From: Penelope pileata
Taxonomy: Eukaryota > Chordata > Aves > Galliformes > Cracidae
NCBI GenBank assembly: GCA_013396635.1
Contig: WBMW01003957.1
Coordinates: 437,948 to 501,947, forward strand
Length of the DNA: 64,000 bases
Direction: 5' to 3'
Made by a program: the position numbers and the translations under genes. The notes below the pieces were generated by a model. That model saw only the letters and a list, made by a program, of their open reading frames with translations. It was not told the DNA's origin and did no database searches. This document shows positions 25,437 to 38,037 of this stretch, piece by piece. Position 1 is the first letter of the stretch, and every line of letters starts with the position of its first letter.

Positions 25437-28400
25437 GGAACCAGTTCAGCCTTAAGGCAAAACTCATGAACTGAGAAGACTGTGTGAAGAACTCAAAACT
25501 CTGTCCAGTTTTGCCAAAAGGCTTTCAACGAGCAAATCCGAGCTGATTTTCAAAGAACGGTTTCTAGTCACAAATTGATGTTATTTCTCTAATCACAGCA
25601 TCAGGGTCATCAAACCATGTGACCCAAATCTGCAGATGTATCTCTGAGCCTGGAATTTCAGATCTCTCTTTTTGAACTTCCATTCATGTAACATCTACAA
25701 GGAGAGCAAGGACAGGATCTCCTTTTGCTAGTCACAATAAAGACATTATATTTGTTCTAAAATACCAAAATCACTATTTAGTTTGTCTTCTCAGTTTTGG
25801 AAAGGTCTTGGAAATTCTCCAGGCGTACGCATACCTCCTATCCTTATACCCAGGGAAAACTGCTTCTCAGTTTCAGGGAGACAAAACCTGGCACAGAAAG
25901 CGATGAAATGCTATAGCAGAACTTGTAGTCTGACACAGAAACCTGAAACAATTCCTGCATTGCTGCTTTAGCATCTTCCTGTCATAAAATGACTGGCAAA
26001 TTTGTTTGTACATCTGCCTGGGCATTTATGAAAATTTTGATAGTTCTTTATAGTTTTGCTTGGGATTTGGATATCTGCAACAACCCTTAGGCCTGAGGTT
26101 TTTCTTATCTGGTTTCATCCCCCTATAAATTAGACATGCAATCTAAACCAACACTCTTAAGTGGTCACTGGGGAGAGATAGGAGCCAGAAGACAAAGGAC
26201 TGCTTCCTGGAAGAGGTTTGTAGCATAAATGGGATGAACTGGACCCCGAAAATGCTCCTCTCCCTCTCTCTTCACGGACTACAGCAGGAACCTAGGCAAC
26301 AGCCCTAAACTGGCTGAAGTTAGGTTGGATGCCACCCATCCTTGCTTCTTCTATGCTCATTTTGATCCCACACCTGTGTTGGTGTTGTACAAATCAACTG
26401 CTGGAGTACATGCCTCCACCTTTCCAAAATCAGCCCCTGAAAGGATGCAGACATCATAGGAAAGTATCTAGTGACAACCAGCAAAGTGTTCATGCTTTGA
26501 ACCAGCAAAGAGCTCATGTACAAAGTCAGCTTGTCACATACAGGCTCACATCCAGATAGGATATAAATCCTGCCATGACTAGAATTTTAAACAGACACAC
26601 AGAGCAGATTGCAAGTATGTGCGATTTGGGAGCAGAAAAGCCTAAATGCTGCACGCACTCAGCACTGAAACGACACCATTTGCAGAGCCTGTGTGTGTCA
26701 CAGCTGACGGCGATGGAGTTGGAGTGATGGAAATGGCTTCCTTCAGGCAGAGCAATCTTGTTGCTATGCTATTTCTGAGCCCTCTGCTTACTTCTGTTAC
26801 TGGAAATGACTTACATCAGCTTCTAAATCGGTCTCTATTGATTAGCACTTAGTGCGTGGCTGCATGGCTGAATATAACGATCACGACTCCCCTGCCTTTT
26901 GTTCTTCCTGATGCACAGAAGATTGTTCTTTCTTTTTTTGGATGCAGGACGTTCTTGGTAGCTCAGCTTAGGGTTGTGCATACCTCAAAGCCTGTTGTAT
27001 TCAGGACTTGCTTTTGAACTATCTTATGTTGGTAACAAGTAGGAAAGAAAAATGCACATTGCTAATTTTGAATGAAGCTATGACAATCTAGCAAAACATC
27101 AAGGAGGTATAAAATATCACACAGATCATCTGTAGTTATTGCACTAGGTATTTTACTGGCTATGTTTATCACTGACAGTGCTTGGGTTTCCTACGAGTAT
27201 ATTCATTTGCAAATGACTTTGGTTTATGCTGCTTGTAAGTCTATGCTTTGACCGAAAGATAAAGTTGATCTTTCATCAGAGGAGTTCATTAACACTTGGT
27301 TTTAAATGGAAACATCACATTATACTGTCACCATTACCTGGCAAGCCACTGCGTTCTCTCTGTTCTGATTTCCCGACTGTTGCACTATGCTTTTGGTGCT
27401 ACCGTGTTTATAGCTGTAGATAACTTTTACTTAGGTCATGCATTCCAGCTCCTTTTTTGAGGAAAACTTGATACCAGATGTCAGTTAGTAAACCTAAATT
27501 TATTCAGCCACTTTCTTCAGTGCATCCTGGTAAGAGCTAGCTGAAAATACAAGTAAAATAATGCATGGTTACACAAGTGGACGAAAGTACTTCTCGATGT
27601 TTGTTGTGTATTTTTGCTAAGATGCTCAGCTAAGACAGGGACAATAATTCCAGTGTAGTTCAGTGAGAAGGGAGTACATGGCCTGTTAGGGTATGTAATG
27701 TGTCTGGTCATGCGATATTCATGTCCCAGCCTTTTCCACAACAGCCCTGCAATGTCTGCCTCACCACGGAGCAGTGTCAGTTGCTGTTCCCTAGGGTTTG
27801 CTGGGGAGGATTAAGCCAGAGGTTTAAGTTCCTGTGGAGGCTTTTTGGAGATGTAGTCTAGCTGCGGTGTTGCACCACTCCCCTCTGCCTCAGCACGCTG
27901 CAGCAGGGCCTGCAGCAGGTCTCAGGGTGGCCACCACCCTTCTTATCAGACTGGAGAGCTGTTGTGTGGCAGTGCCCGGCTCCTCATGGGAGACAGGTAG
28001 ACTGATCTCCTCACCCAACACCTCTGCAGGTGCTAGTCTTCATTCTGGGACTAGGGAACATCAGCTTATGGCCAGAGTGTGGATCTAAAAGAGGTTGCAT
28101 AGAACTGTTTCTAGCACAGCACAGGCACATCCCACCAGACTGCCATTTGAAGGCATCTGACAACAACGTCAAGCATTTGGGGAGCCATCTTCAAGTCTCT
28201 GGCTCTCCCTGCACAGCTCTGGGCTGTCCTGTAATCACCTCAGCTGCCTCTTAACTGTTTGTGAGCAGGAGGGAATGAAAGCTGTTCACCTTCATCTCCC
28301 ACCTGAGAAAAGGGCTTGAATCTGGTGCTGGCGCTGGGGGACTGAGTGGAGCAGCCCATGAGACATCACAGCACTCCATCACCTCTCCCCGTACAACAGG

Positions 28401-31260
28401 GCTCCCATTTGGAAACCGCTATTGCTTCGAGTAGCTGGGACTGGTGTCTGAGTCCCCACAGCTACAGACAGAATGGGTATGGACACCATGGGCACAGAAG
28501 GAGGACACTTGCATCTGGGTGCTTGCTGTGCACTAGTGAGGTCAATATTGCTTCCCCTGGTGCTGACTTGCCTGGTCAGCTCGTGAATACAGATTTTCAC
28601 AAGGCTACACTGGAGACCAGAGGCTCTCCCCTGTGGCGTGCTCTTTGCATGCCAGCTGCTTTAACACATCCTCCTTGTGCTGAACACATGCTTCAGGTGT
28701 CACAGAAAGTTTCACCTCTGTATCGCCAATACCCTCCTGGCCAGTGACAGCAACATAAGGGCCTTTAAGAAAGCTCTGTTCCTGTTAACACAAATTCTCT
28801 AAGAGATGAATGCGGAAGATTACAAAAATGAGAAGATAATACCAATGTAGATGGCTGATGCTGATTTAGCTGCACCATACGACAATTTTCAGCCATCCTT
28901 CAAAGGACGCTCATCTTTACGTTGGCAGGCTGATATACAAAACCACAATCACAGGATACACAAATGACTCATCCTGGAGGGCTCTGCTTCTTCAGTGCCA
29001 ACACAATACTCTGCCTAAAGCTCGTAAATGCAGAGCATCACTGAAGACTCAGCAAAGGCTGGCATGGGTATCCCCGGCTGCACACTCCACTGCTCTCACA
29101 GCAGCCTCTCCCGACCCTGTGCACAGTGTAACAGCTCTCAGCTCTGCTTGCAGGACTGTAAGAGAAGCACAGTGAACTCGGTCACAGATGGGGCTGTCAC
29201 TGATAAAACAGCCAGCGTCAAAGTGCACACCCTCAGGGTGAGACCCATTCTGAAAGGAGATGCTAAGAAAGATCCCTTCCTTACTCGTGCCCTGACCTAC
29301 AACAAAAACAAACAGCCCATATCCTTAAACTTAATATTTAGGCACTCTACAGTGAAAGGGAGATTTTTTGCTTCACTTCTTTCTGTTCTTTTCATTGCTA
29401 TTTTCATTACTAGAATGGGAGGAGGGATGGTCTTGTGATCACTGTTGCAGGCTACGAGTCAGGAGATCAGCTTTTCAAATTTTTCCTCAGTAGCTTTAGT
29501 CTCTGTCTGCCCTATGAAAGACAAAGTGACATTCTTCTTTAAGACTCTGAGAACTTCCAAGATGAAAAAAACGCTTTCAAGATCTCTGTCCACAATGCCA
29601 AATCTTTTATGTGGCAAGGCCCTTGATTTCACAAGCAAAGTTTTCACAAGCAAACCACTTTGGTCTGAGAAGGAAGGCCTATGTAATGCAGAAATGAAAG
29701 GCAGAAATGTGTAGGCTAGTGATTGGAGGGAAATGGAAAGCCAGCAATTCTTTGGCTGTGGACCACATATTGCAGGTCTGTGGAACCATCTGTGTGCTTC
29801 TAGCATTGAATCCAATGGTGTCAGGGGTGATGAGGCCAGGTTGTGATCAATGCTGGGGAAATGATGTTTACACAGAGGACCAATCCAGAAGCCCTTTGAT
29901 AAGGTGTTGGCATGGTGCGTTGTCATTGCCTGTTAATCTGATCAGTCACACTGAGGCCTTCCTTCTCCCAAGAAAACATGGCATCGTGTTCTCTTCCCAG
30001 GACATTGTCCACCCTTCATTCCTAGAAGAAGACTGAAGTTAGTGATCTAACTTTCCTTTATGCCCCTGATTTAGTTTTCTTGAAAGCCACTGCCCTCCAC
30101 GGTTTGTCTCACAGACCCATACAGAGGCGCACACCACCCTGCAGGATTCCCTCCTGCCATCAGACAGCAGTTTCATGTGAAAGGTGAACCTGGTGCACAA
30201 GCCTTAACTGCAGTAGACATTAAACATATGAAATAAATCAGTGTGCACTGTCCTATGCGAAACAAACATTTCAAATCAGGGATGTGTTCTTTTTTTCTGT
30301 AATATTCCTCCATTCTTGGCCGAATTGTTCTTTGACAAGCTTTTTGAATTGCTCTTCCACTAGACCTGCAGAAACTCAGGAGCATCTGTGATATTACAAA
30401 TGCCAGATTTAAGATCCAGTGAGTGGATTGAACTTTGGGTAACAAGTAGTTACATCGCCAGCAGAAAATTTGACTAAATGAGTGGACCATATGCATCTAA
30501 ATAACTATTGCTTCATTATAAGTGTATGGATAAGTAAATAACTTGCAAGCGAGCTTGGGATAAGTGCCCAGTGGCATACCAGCTGGCCCACGGCTCACTG
30601 ACGAGATGCCATTTTCAGGTCATGGTCGTGTAGATGCCAGAAAGCTGTTTCCCACACGTGTGACAGAAAGGAACACAGAAGGCTGAAGCGTGGATGGCTG
30701 CGGTGTGTGACAGCCCTGCTCGTCAGAGAGGAGCCAGCCCCGAGAGCAAGCGCTGGCTGCCACGGGCTGCTGGAAACTTCAGAGAGGGCAGGCTGCGGCA
30801 GGAAATAAAAAAGCACACTGAATAAATCACTTGATGCTCTGATTAAGAGGCATGGGACTGTGTATCATGTGATAGCTAAAGCTGTAAGCTCCGGCCTTGA
30901 ATATATGATTTGCTACACGAGCGGTCTGAATGGGCAGATGGTATTCACAAGCAGGATTACTACTTTTAGCAAAACAGGTCAAACCAAGTCACCTAGAAGC
31001 GGAATTAATGTGTAAAGATCATTATCTCTGAAGGTCTTTTATTTTTTAAAGAGAGGTAATGAATCAAGCTCATTATAACTGCATCATTTTCGACAAGAAA
31101 TCCTTCTGCATAGCAGAGAAACACTGCCTTTGTTTCCTTTCTGTCAGCTAGCTACACATGCATTTTCCAGCATGAAATTTGTCTCCAAATAGGAATGGGT
31201 TATCTGGCTGGTACTGACCAGAAGTATTCATTTTCCTGAATTACCCAAGAAGACCACAGG

Positions 31261-33500
31261 CTGAGTGACATAGTGAAGCAAATAAAAGCGAGTGCTACAA
31301 ATAAAAGCGAATGCTACAAGCAAAGCATGGCTCACAGCACCTGCCTTTCTGCTGGGCCTCACTTCCCTCTGGAGTTTGTGCAAGCCAGCACCTCGATGGC
31401 CGGCCCATCTCTGGAGCCAGGGCCTGCAGCAGGCTGCATGTACCGTCACTGGAGAGACACTGCACCAGCGTGCTGGGAACCATTAAAATCGAGCGTAAGG
31501 CAGAGGTGCAGGACTGGCACAGAGCTCACACCTCTTCCTCTTGAAGCAACAAGGGGACGAGGTTGCTGTCCTCGGCTGCTGGCTGGTCAGGAGCCAGGGT
31601 TCCTCGGCCTCTCACCAAACCTGATCCCCTGGCATGGAGGGAAGGGGGGTGGCTGAGACCCCAGGCTGGCAGCGAGAGCCAGGCAGCTGGTTACAGGGGA
31701 ACAACAACAAGCTGGCACAAAGTTCCTGGCATGAGATGGGGGCTGCTCTGGGGAAGGCCTCAGGGAAGGAAGGTTCCTTTTGTCTTTTCTACATGAGCGT
31801 TATGGGACCGTCTCTCACAGAGCCTTTCCCAGCATTTTTCTTTGCTATAAGACCCCCAAGCCCCAGCACATTAGCAAGAGCAATAACTGGGAAAATGAGG
31901 ACCCCTCCTTTCACCCTGCTGTGCTGCTCAGTGCCTGCTCAGTCCTGGGAGTCTCCAAATTGCTTCAGCGCTGGCTGACACCAGGCTCTGAAGGCAAGCC
32001 TGGGAAGTTTCACCTGAGCCCAAGTCTTGCCCCCAGACCCTGCAGACAGTTCCCCAAACACACTGCTCCAACAGGCTGTGCCTGCCCGGGCTGCTGGAAG
32101 AGGCAGGCGGCTTCCTTGCCTCGGGCAGGGGAGGCAGCAGCCTCACAAACCCCAGCAGAAGGAGGCTGCCGGCCTGGGACAGCTCTGCTTGCAGTGAGAA
32201 ACAGCGCAGCTTTCCCTGCTCCTCCCTCACCACTTCTGCATCACCAGCCCTAGGAGCGTGAGGAGATTGTGCCCAGGGCTGCCAACCTGCCTGGGCAAGA
32301 AAACAAAGAGAGCCTCGCTCCACTGGCTGCATGGCGTGGAGGAGCACCAAGCTACAGCAGCAGGGAATGGAGAGGGGTGAAGGCTCACAGCAGTTGTCAC
32401 AGAACGGAGTTTAAAGGAGGTGCTCATCACCTGGCATCTCTCAAATATACACAAATCAGTGAGAGCTGAGTTCAGCTGGGCCTTCAGAGACAGTGTCCGC
32501 AACAGCCAAGCTCACCTCGTTACAGCCATACGGGAGGGAGAACACTGCCATCCACGTACAGGGAGGTTTAACCAACACGGAGAGGGTCCAGATTGGACCC
32601 TTGTGTGGTGGGCACTGCAGAAACTCATTGTAAGAGAACCTTTGCTCTGAGGGCTCACAGTGCAAATAGATCCACTGGTGAAAAGCAGTGCAACAGAACA
32701 TCACAGTTTTCCCCCAGGGGAGGAAAGAAAGGACTGTGGGAAGCAAAGGCTGTGAATGGCAAAACACAGAAGAACAAATGGAAGAACAGACAGTGAAGCT
32801 GTCTGGAAGTGAAGGGACTGTGCTGGATGAGTGGCAGAGTTTGGCTGGGTCGCCAGTTTGCCGAGGACGTCGGCAGAGGCACAGCCCAGGGCAAGCAGCT
32901 CAGCTGGCTCCCCCCTGCTCTTGCTTAAACGCAGTCACCACATCAGCCAGCTCTGCTGCAGCTGCCAGGGAGATGGAGGCTGTTGGGTGCAGGGCAGGTG
33001 TCAGTCAGCACAACCCTGAAGAGCAGCGTTGCGTTAGATCAGTATCACACCACTGCCTGTGCCAGAAAGTGTGAGCAATATTTTAACTGATTGCTACATA
33101 TATATAGATACAGCCCAGCTCCCAGAGCGGAGATATAGCTCATTCTGTGGTGATGCTTTACTCCAAGCTCCAGACTCTTCTGCAACGAATCAAAGCATGA
33201 TTCTTGTTTCGTCTGCCTGTGCCCACACATGAATTTAAGACGTGTGATTGTAACACTTGTTAAGATTATGAGAAATATCAAATGGAAGCTTTTGGAGGCA
33301 AATCTGCATGCTCAGCCACAAGACACACAGCACAAGCAGAGCCACTCGCGTGCCTCGTTTGGGTCCAGGGAGCACTGCGCTGCCTTTCAGCAGCTGCAGT
33401 AAAGCCTGGCAGCTCTGCAGCACGGGTTGGCCAGTGGCAGCTCTTCTTCACATTACAGCTAAAAGACATTTATTGATTCTGTGTCTCTTGTGGCTTCCTG
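31261..33500. other. GC-richer stretch with many overlapping chance frames
   Basis: Base composition shifts to higher GC over roughly 2 kb, which lengthens open frames on both strands (for example 31780-32253 plus, 157 codons, and 31928-32350 minus, 140 codons). The translations are rich in Pro, Ser, Ala and Cys without domain or motif, and the two strands overlap, so I do not call genes. CpG density is not high enough to call an island by eye. Confidence 0.5.
31280..31317. repeat. 19-bp tandem duplication
   Basis: Two adjacent 19-base copies of aaataaaagcgaRtgctac differ at one position (G in the first, A in the second). A small local duplication with no obvious function. Confidence 0.9.
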
Positions 33501-33538
33501 TTTTTTTTTTCTTTTTTTTTTCTTTTTTTTCTTTTTTT
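33501..33538. repeat. T-rich (CTTT-type) low-complexity tract
   Basis: Four T blocks of 7 to 10 bases separated by single C bases. Simple repeat, probably length-variable. Confidence 0.9.
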
Positions 33539-34734
33539 AAAATAGGCTGGATAAGAAGGTACGTAGAGCAGGAACTGCCAAAGGGAAGCTGGTGACATCC
33601 CTTTCTGACTCCTGGGAAGCTGGAATGTTGCCAGCTTGTAGGCAAATGTATAAAGAGCTGAATCTAAGCACCGTCATTCAGAGTTGTAAACAGGATTTAA
33701 ATGCTGCATAGGCCTTGTGACTTCTCTTTTGAGTTCTACCATCCATAATTCATTACTTGTTGCATGTGACTCATATTAAATCATGTATTTCTTCTGCTAT
33801 GCATTTGCCTGCTGGTGAGTTTAGCTAAAACACATATATGAAAAAAAGCTCCCTGAAATGAGAGTACAAGAAACTCATTTTGTAAATGCTGTTAGAAAAT
33901 GAAAGTAAAACAGAGGTAGGGTCAGTGTGAGCAAAGACGGATTTTGAATGGATAAAAGATTTGGAAATAGTCTCTTTTGGTTTTCATTCAAGCCAGGCTG
34001 TGCCAATTCACCTGGAGAGAGACAAGGCGCAACAGATGCAAATCTGTCTGATACAGATAAGTGTCTCTTTTATCACATTATGTGGTCTGTTTCAGAGCTG
34101 CAATTTGAACTGTGGATCAAGTAAACCTAACAAAGACACAAGGGGTTAGCCAGGCTCCAGTGGGTGCAAGGCCTGAGAGTCAGTGTCTGAACTTTCCAGC
34201 TTGTGTTGAGTGTCAACTCTCATAAGCCTTACCTCTGTTCTTGTGGAAGGATGCAGTTGTCTAAAGGAAACCTAAGAATGCCAGGGATTAATTACAGTTT
34301 GTATGCAATTAGGTTTGCTTGGTCTCTTTTGCCTCTTTTCTCCATTGATCAGATTTTATTTGTAAGTTCTTGCCAGTCACTGCTGCCAGCACCTTCACCG
34401 GACAGCCCCCAGCAAAGGAGCAGTGTGTGCTGGTTCGGTCCCAGCCTCTCAGAGGGACACAGAGTAATCCAAGCTTTGCAGACACTGCACAGGAGCATCC
34501 TCAGTCAGACTGAGGTACCAGATCCTAATGCTGAAGTGGTGCAGAGGCCTTGCTATAAATAAGCACCAGGCTCCGTTCAGCAGTACGGTCGGCATGCAAA
34601 TGGATGATGAATAAATGACAACCTGTTAGAGCTTCAGCTTGCAGTGTGTCAAGTAACTCTCAGAAAGTATTTGGCACTTTCCACTTCAGGTAATGTCCAC
34701 AGAAGCTGGGGTATTTCAACACTGCTCCATCACT

Positions 34735-34766
34735 GGAGAGGAGAGGAGAGGAGAGGAGAGGAGAGG
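34735..34766. repeat. (GGAGA)n pentanucleotide microsatellite
   Basis: Roughly six perfect copies of a GAGAG/GGAGA pentamer. Purine-only on the plus strand. Likely polymorphic. Confidence 0.95.
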
Positions 34767-35842
34767 TTCAAGACTGCAGGAGCTCAGCCTGTGCCATAAC
34801 TGTGTGCTCAGCACGTGTGGGTCTGGCTGTGACCCACACAGCCCTTGGCATTTCTGTGACAGGTAGACAGAGGTTCTGGGCACTCCAGCCTCTGAAGCGT
34901 TGCTGATTAAATCCAAAGTCCACTGTTTTGTTTAAGGATTAAACTCTCATTTTCAAGAGTAAACGTCCTAAGAGAAGCCCTCCTTTTCTCCATCTCCACA
35001 GCACAGTCAATGTGCTGCTAATCTACATGGTTAGCATATGCTATAGAGATTACTATCAGGGCAAAGGTCATAAATTTACTGACATCTGCTATACACACAA
35101 AAGGAAAAAGTTCTAGTTATTACCCCTGCTCTTAATGCCTGTACCGGTTTATGCTAGCTGGTTATATTCATTGAGCAGAGGTGCATTTATCAAAGCTGGT
35201 GTATTTATTTCTGTGCATATTTACATGCACACTTCCACAGCAGCTGTGTGCGTGACAGACTGAGTATAATCAGACTAACAGACCAAATAGAGCACAAGAG
35301 GCACCAAAAATAACTCTCTGTGCTGTGATGCTGTGACACCCTACCATCGCAGGACTCCCGTCATGTCCTTTAGTCACTGATACTCCTCACATGCTAGCAT
35401 CTTCCGAAGAGGCTGGCACTCCTGTGATGGCTCTCCTCCAACAGCTCACGTCTGTGCACCTCTGGTTAGGGCACTCCTCTTCCCTGCACTATGGCAAGCT
35501 GTAACTGCGGGCTACACCTCAGGCTGAGATGCTTGATGTTTCCCTTCACATCTAAATGCAAATGCACAGGCAGGAGAAGCCAGTCACCAAGCAGTACTGC
35601 TCAAGAGAGGCTGATTTAACAGCACCCAGCGGAGTGCCTCATTAAACAGACGCAGACCTAATAAACAGAAGAGCTCCTAATGATCAAAAGGAGTTAAGCA
35701 ATGAAAAGCGGCAGAAAGCCAAGCAGCAATACTGAGTCTTCTTAATGCAAAAGGAAGCTACCTAGCATATATGCAGTTTATAAAACAAGAGGGAGGAAGA
35801 GACAGATACCTTTTAAGATGATGATTTGTGTTATTAGTAATC

Positions 35843-35877
35843 CTTTCTTTTTTTTCTTTTCTTTTTTTTTTTTTTTT
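35843..35877. repeat. T-rich low-complexity tract
   Basis: A pyrimidine run with scattered C bases ending in a long T stretch. Simple repeat. Confidence 0.9.
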
Positions 35878-37977
35878 AAGTGAAGCTATTTATATAAACC
35901 CTATGGATGGCTACAGAAATCATGTTTTAAAAATATACTTGAGAAGCCAAGTGATCCCCCTTCAGAATTAAAAAAAAAGGCTCTGAAAATATTTCAAAAA
36001 GTGAGTGTGAACTACTTTCCACAACCCTGTCGTGCTCCATGATTACTGTAGAAGGAGAACATGCAAATCTTTCCAGGAAAGGGACAAGACCCCACAGAAG
36101 ACAACCTCTGCTCAAACGTTTGCATCTCTGGCTCCTGGCAGCCCACAGAACCAGGGAGAGCCATTCAGAAATGCGAAGGTTTCCTGTGCCAGACTGCCAG
36201 CAGCCCACAGACCAGCAGTGGGATGGGAGCCAACTGGTGTTCTTCGCTGCCCCAGAAGAGGATGCCCACAGTGCTTCAGAGGTCTCTCAGACCTCAAGCA
36301 GCCCAAGGTGGGACCCACATTAGCAGAAATACTGCTGCTGGCTGACACAAACACAGCACGCACACTGGGATTGTCTCTGAGGAGCTGACCTGCCTCGCTG
36401 CTGCAAAGGCAGGGACAGAGTGGGCGTTAATGCACAGCCACCAGCATTTACACAGTGACCACAACCAAAGCAGCCATCTTCTTCAGAGGTGGGGCTGAAA
36501 TGGAGATAACAACTACATGCCATAGGGCCACATCCCAGTGCAAACCAGTTCTCTTCTTTGCCTGTAGTCAATAGGATTTACTGTTTGCATAACAAGAGCA
36601 TCCAGTCAACACAGCCGCATGCAGACCCGGATGTCCCAGAGCCAAGGACTCTCTGGCACATGCTGTTGCTGTTACCACAAGTGTGGGCAGGAAAGGAAGA
36701 AATCACATGTGCCAAAACCGGAGGGAACTTCATCCTTTGATGACATTGATTTTGGAAGGAGTCACTCCAAGTGATGCTCCTCTGCCTGTACCACTTGTGT
36801 GGTGAGCCAGGAGGCCCTGCATGCTGCCTGTGGTACCCTGCCCACTCCTGCCTGAGACCTGTCTGTGCACACATGCACACATTGCTTCACAAATTGCTCC
36901 AACTGTGCTGTCAGTGAAATACATCATTAATGATTCCTCCAGTCTTGTTACCAGCTTGGCTAACCATTAACAGGATCACCCTTTTTACAGAGTCCTCACA
37001 AAGACCACGAAGTGCATTCAAGTACCAGAGGTGACATTCTTCCCTTCAGTAAACCAGGCTCTGCACTTTGAGGATGTGGGCAATCGGTTGCAGACTTCAA
37101 AAATGCTTTTCCATTTGCAGACATGAACTAGAAAAACTCACTGCTTTATACAAAACTTCGAGAAACCTTTTGAAACCCAACAAAAGTTCTGTGAGGAATG
37201 AGGGGCTTTGGGTATTGTTTTTATGATCTATGTGCTGCTCTAGCATCCCATGTGCTGCTGGTGAGGGGAGAGGTGGGTAAGTAGTTAATGGTTAGCCTTG
37301 GCTGTAGAAAGTGAAATGTGAGCAAACAGTACCCAGCGAAGGCTGGTGTGAGATGACCTGTCAGGGCCTGAATGGGCTTTTTCTGAGGGAAAAGCACTGT
37401 GTGGGGATAATAGGAGGTTCAGTAGATGAGGAATAATCTCAGAACTTAAAATTTTGAAGAACAGAGCATGAGAGGCACAGATGTGTAAGAAGAGGCACAG
37501 ACAGAGAAAGAGGGAGAGAGAGAAAAAGCAGCAGGATGTATCTGGGAAAAGCAAAACATGCTCCAGGGCTACTCTAGCAGCTTTAGATGTGATCTGGATT
37601 GTGCCCTGGCCCTCTAATCAAAGGGCATTGCCAACTATGCTCAGTGAGCTAACAAATGCTGGCTTGTTTTGAAAAGGGAGCTGCATCACTACAATTATTT
37701 CTGATAGCACTTCTTGCTCGGAGGGTAAGTGCCTCAAAAACAGTCTCCTTGGCATGTCCCTGGAAATGAGTAAGAGCTTGACTCACGGATCTGGCCTTGA
37801 AGGATCTGTTGGACCTACCCTGTAAATAAGCTGCTTTGCCTGTTGCTTTAGGGTGTATTTGGCTGGGATCTTGAGAGGAAACTGTGACAACTTCTTCCCT
37901 GAGAAGGAGCCTATTGCTCCAATCGACCCAGTGCTGCCAAGCCGTTGGGCGGCACTGGCCTCAGGAAGGTCCTGGCT

Positions 37978-38037
37978 GGGCAGGAGGGGGCTGGGGACAG
38001 GGCAGCAGGTAACAGGGGCAGGGAGAGGGCTGTGGGG
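37978..38037 (+). other. Two adjacent canonical G-quadruplex motifs
   Basis: Two sets of four G runs lie side by side on the plus strand: G runs at 37978, 37986, 37993 and 38000 with loops of 5, 2 and 3 bases, then at 38015, 38021, 38027 and 38034 with loops of 2, 3 and 4 bases. Both fit the G3+N1-7 rule. The surrounding sequence is moderately GC-rich. Confidence 0.7.

Larger units (their letters stand above)
22602..31260. other. Intergenic sequence, no gene recognised
   Basis: Apart from the CR1 fragment at 23278-23363 and the TATA-like site at 25429, this stretch shows no identifiable gene. The 23400-25250 and 27750-28750 parts are richer in G and C and so contain more chance open frames on both strands. 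The longest frames (for example 29459-29926 minus, 155 codons) have no family resemblance I can recognise. Confidence 0.55.

Noticed and set aside
29459..29926. 155-codon minus-strand frame
   Set aside because: Considered as a transposon or gene remnant, but no catalytic motif or known repeat terminus was found.
31780..32350. Overlapping 157- and 140-codon frames on opposite strands
   Set aside because: GC-rich sequence lengthens chance frames; neither has splice-consistent ends or homology I can recognise.
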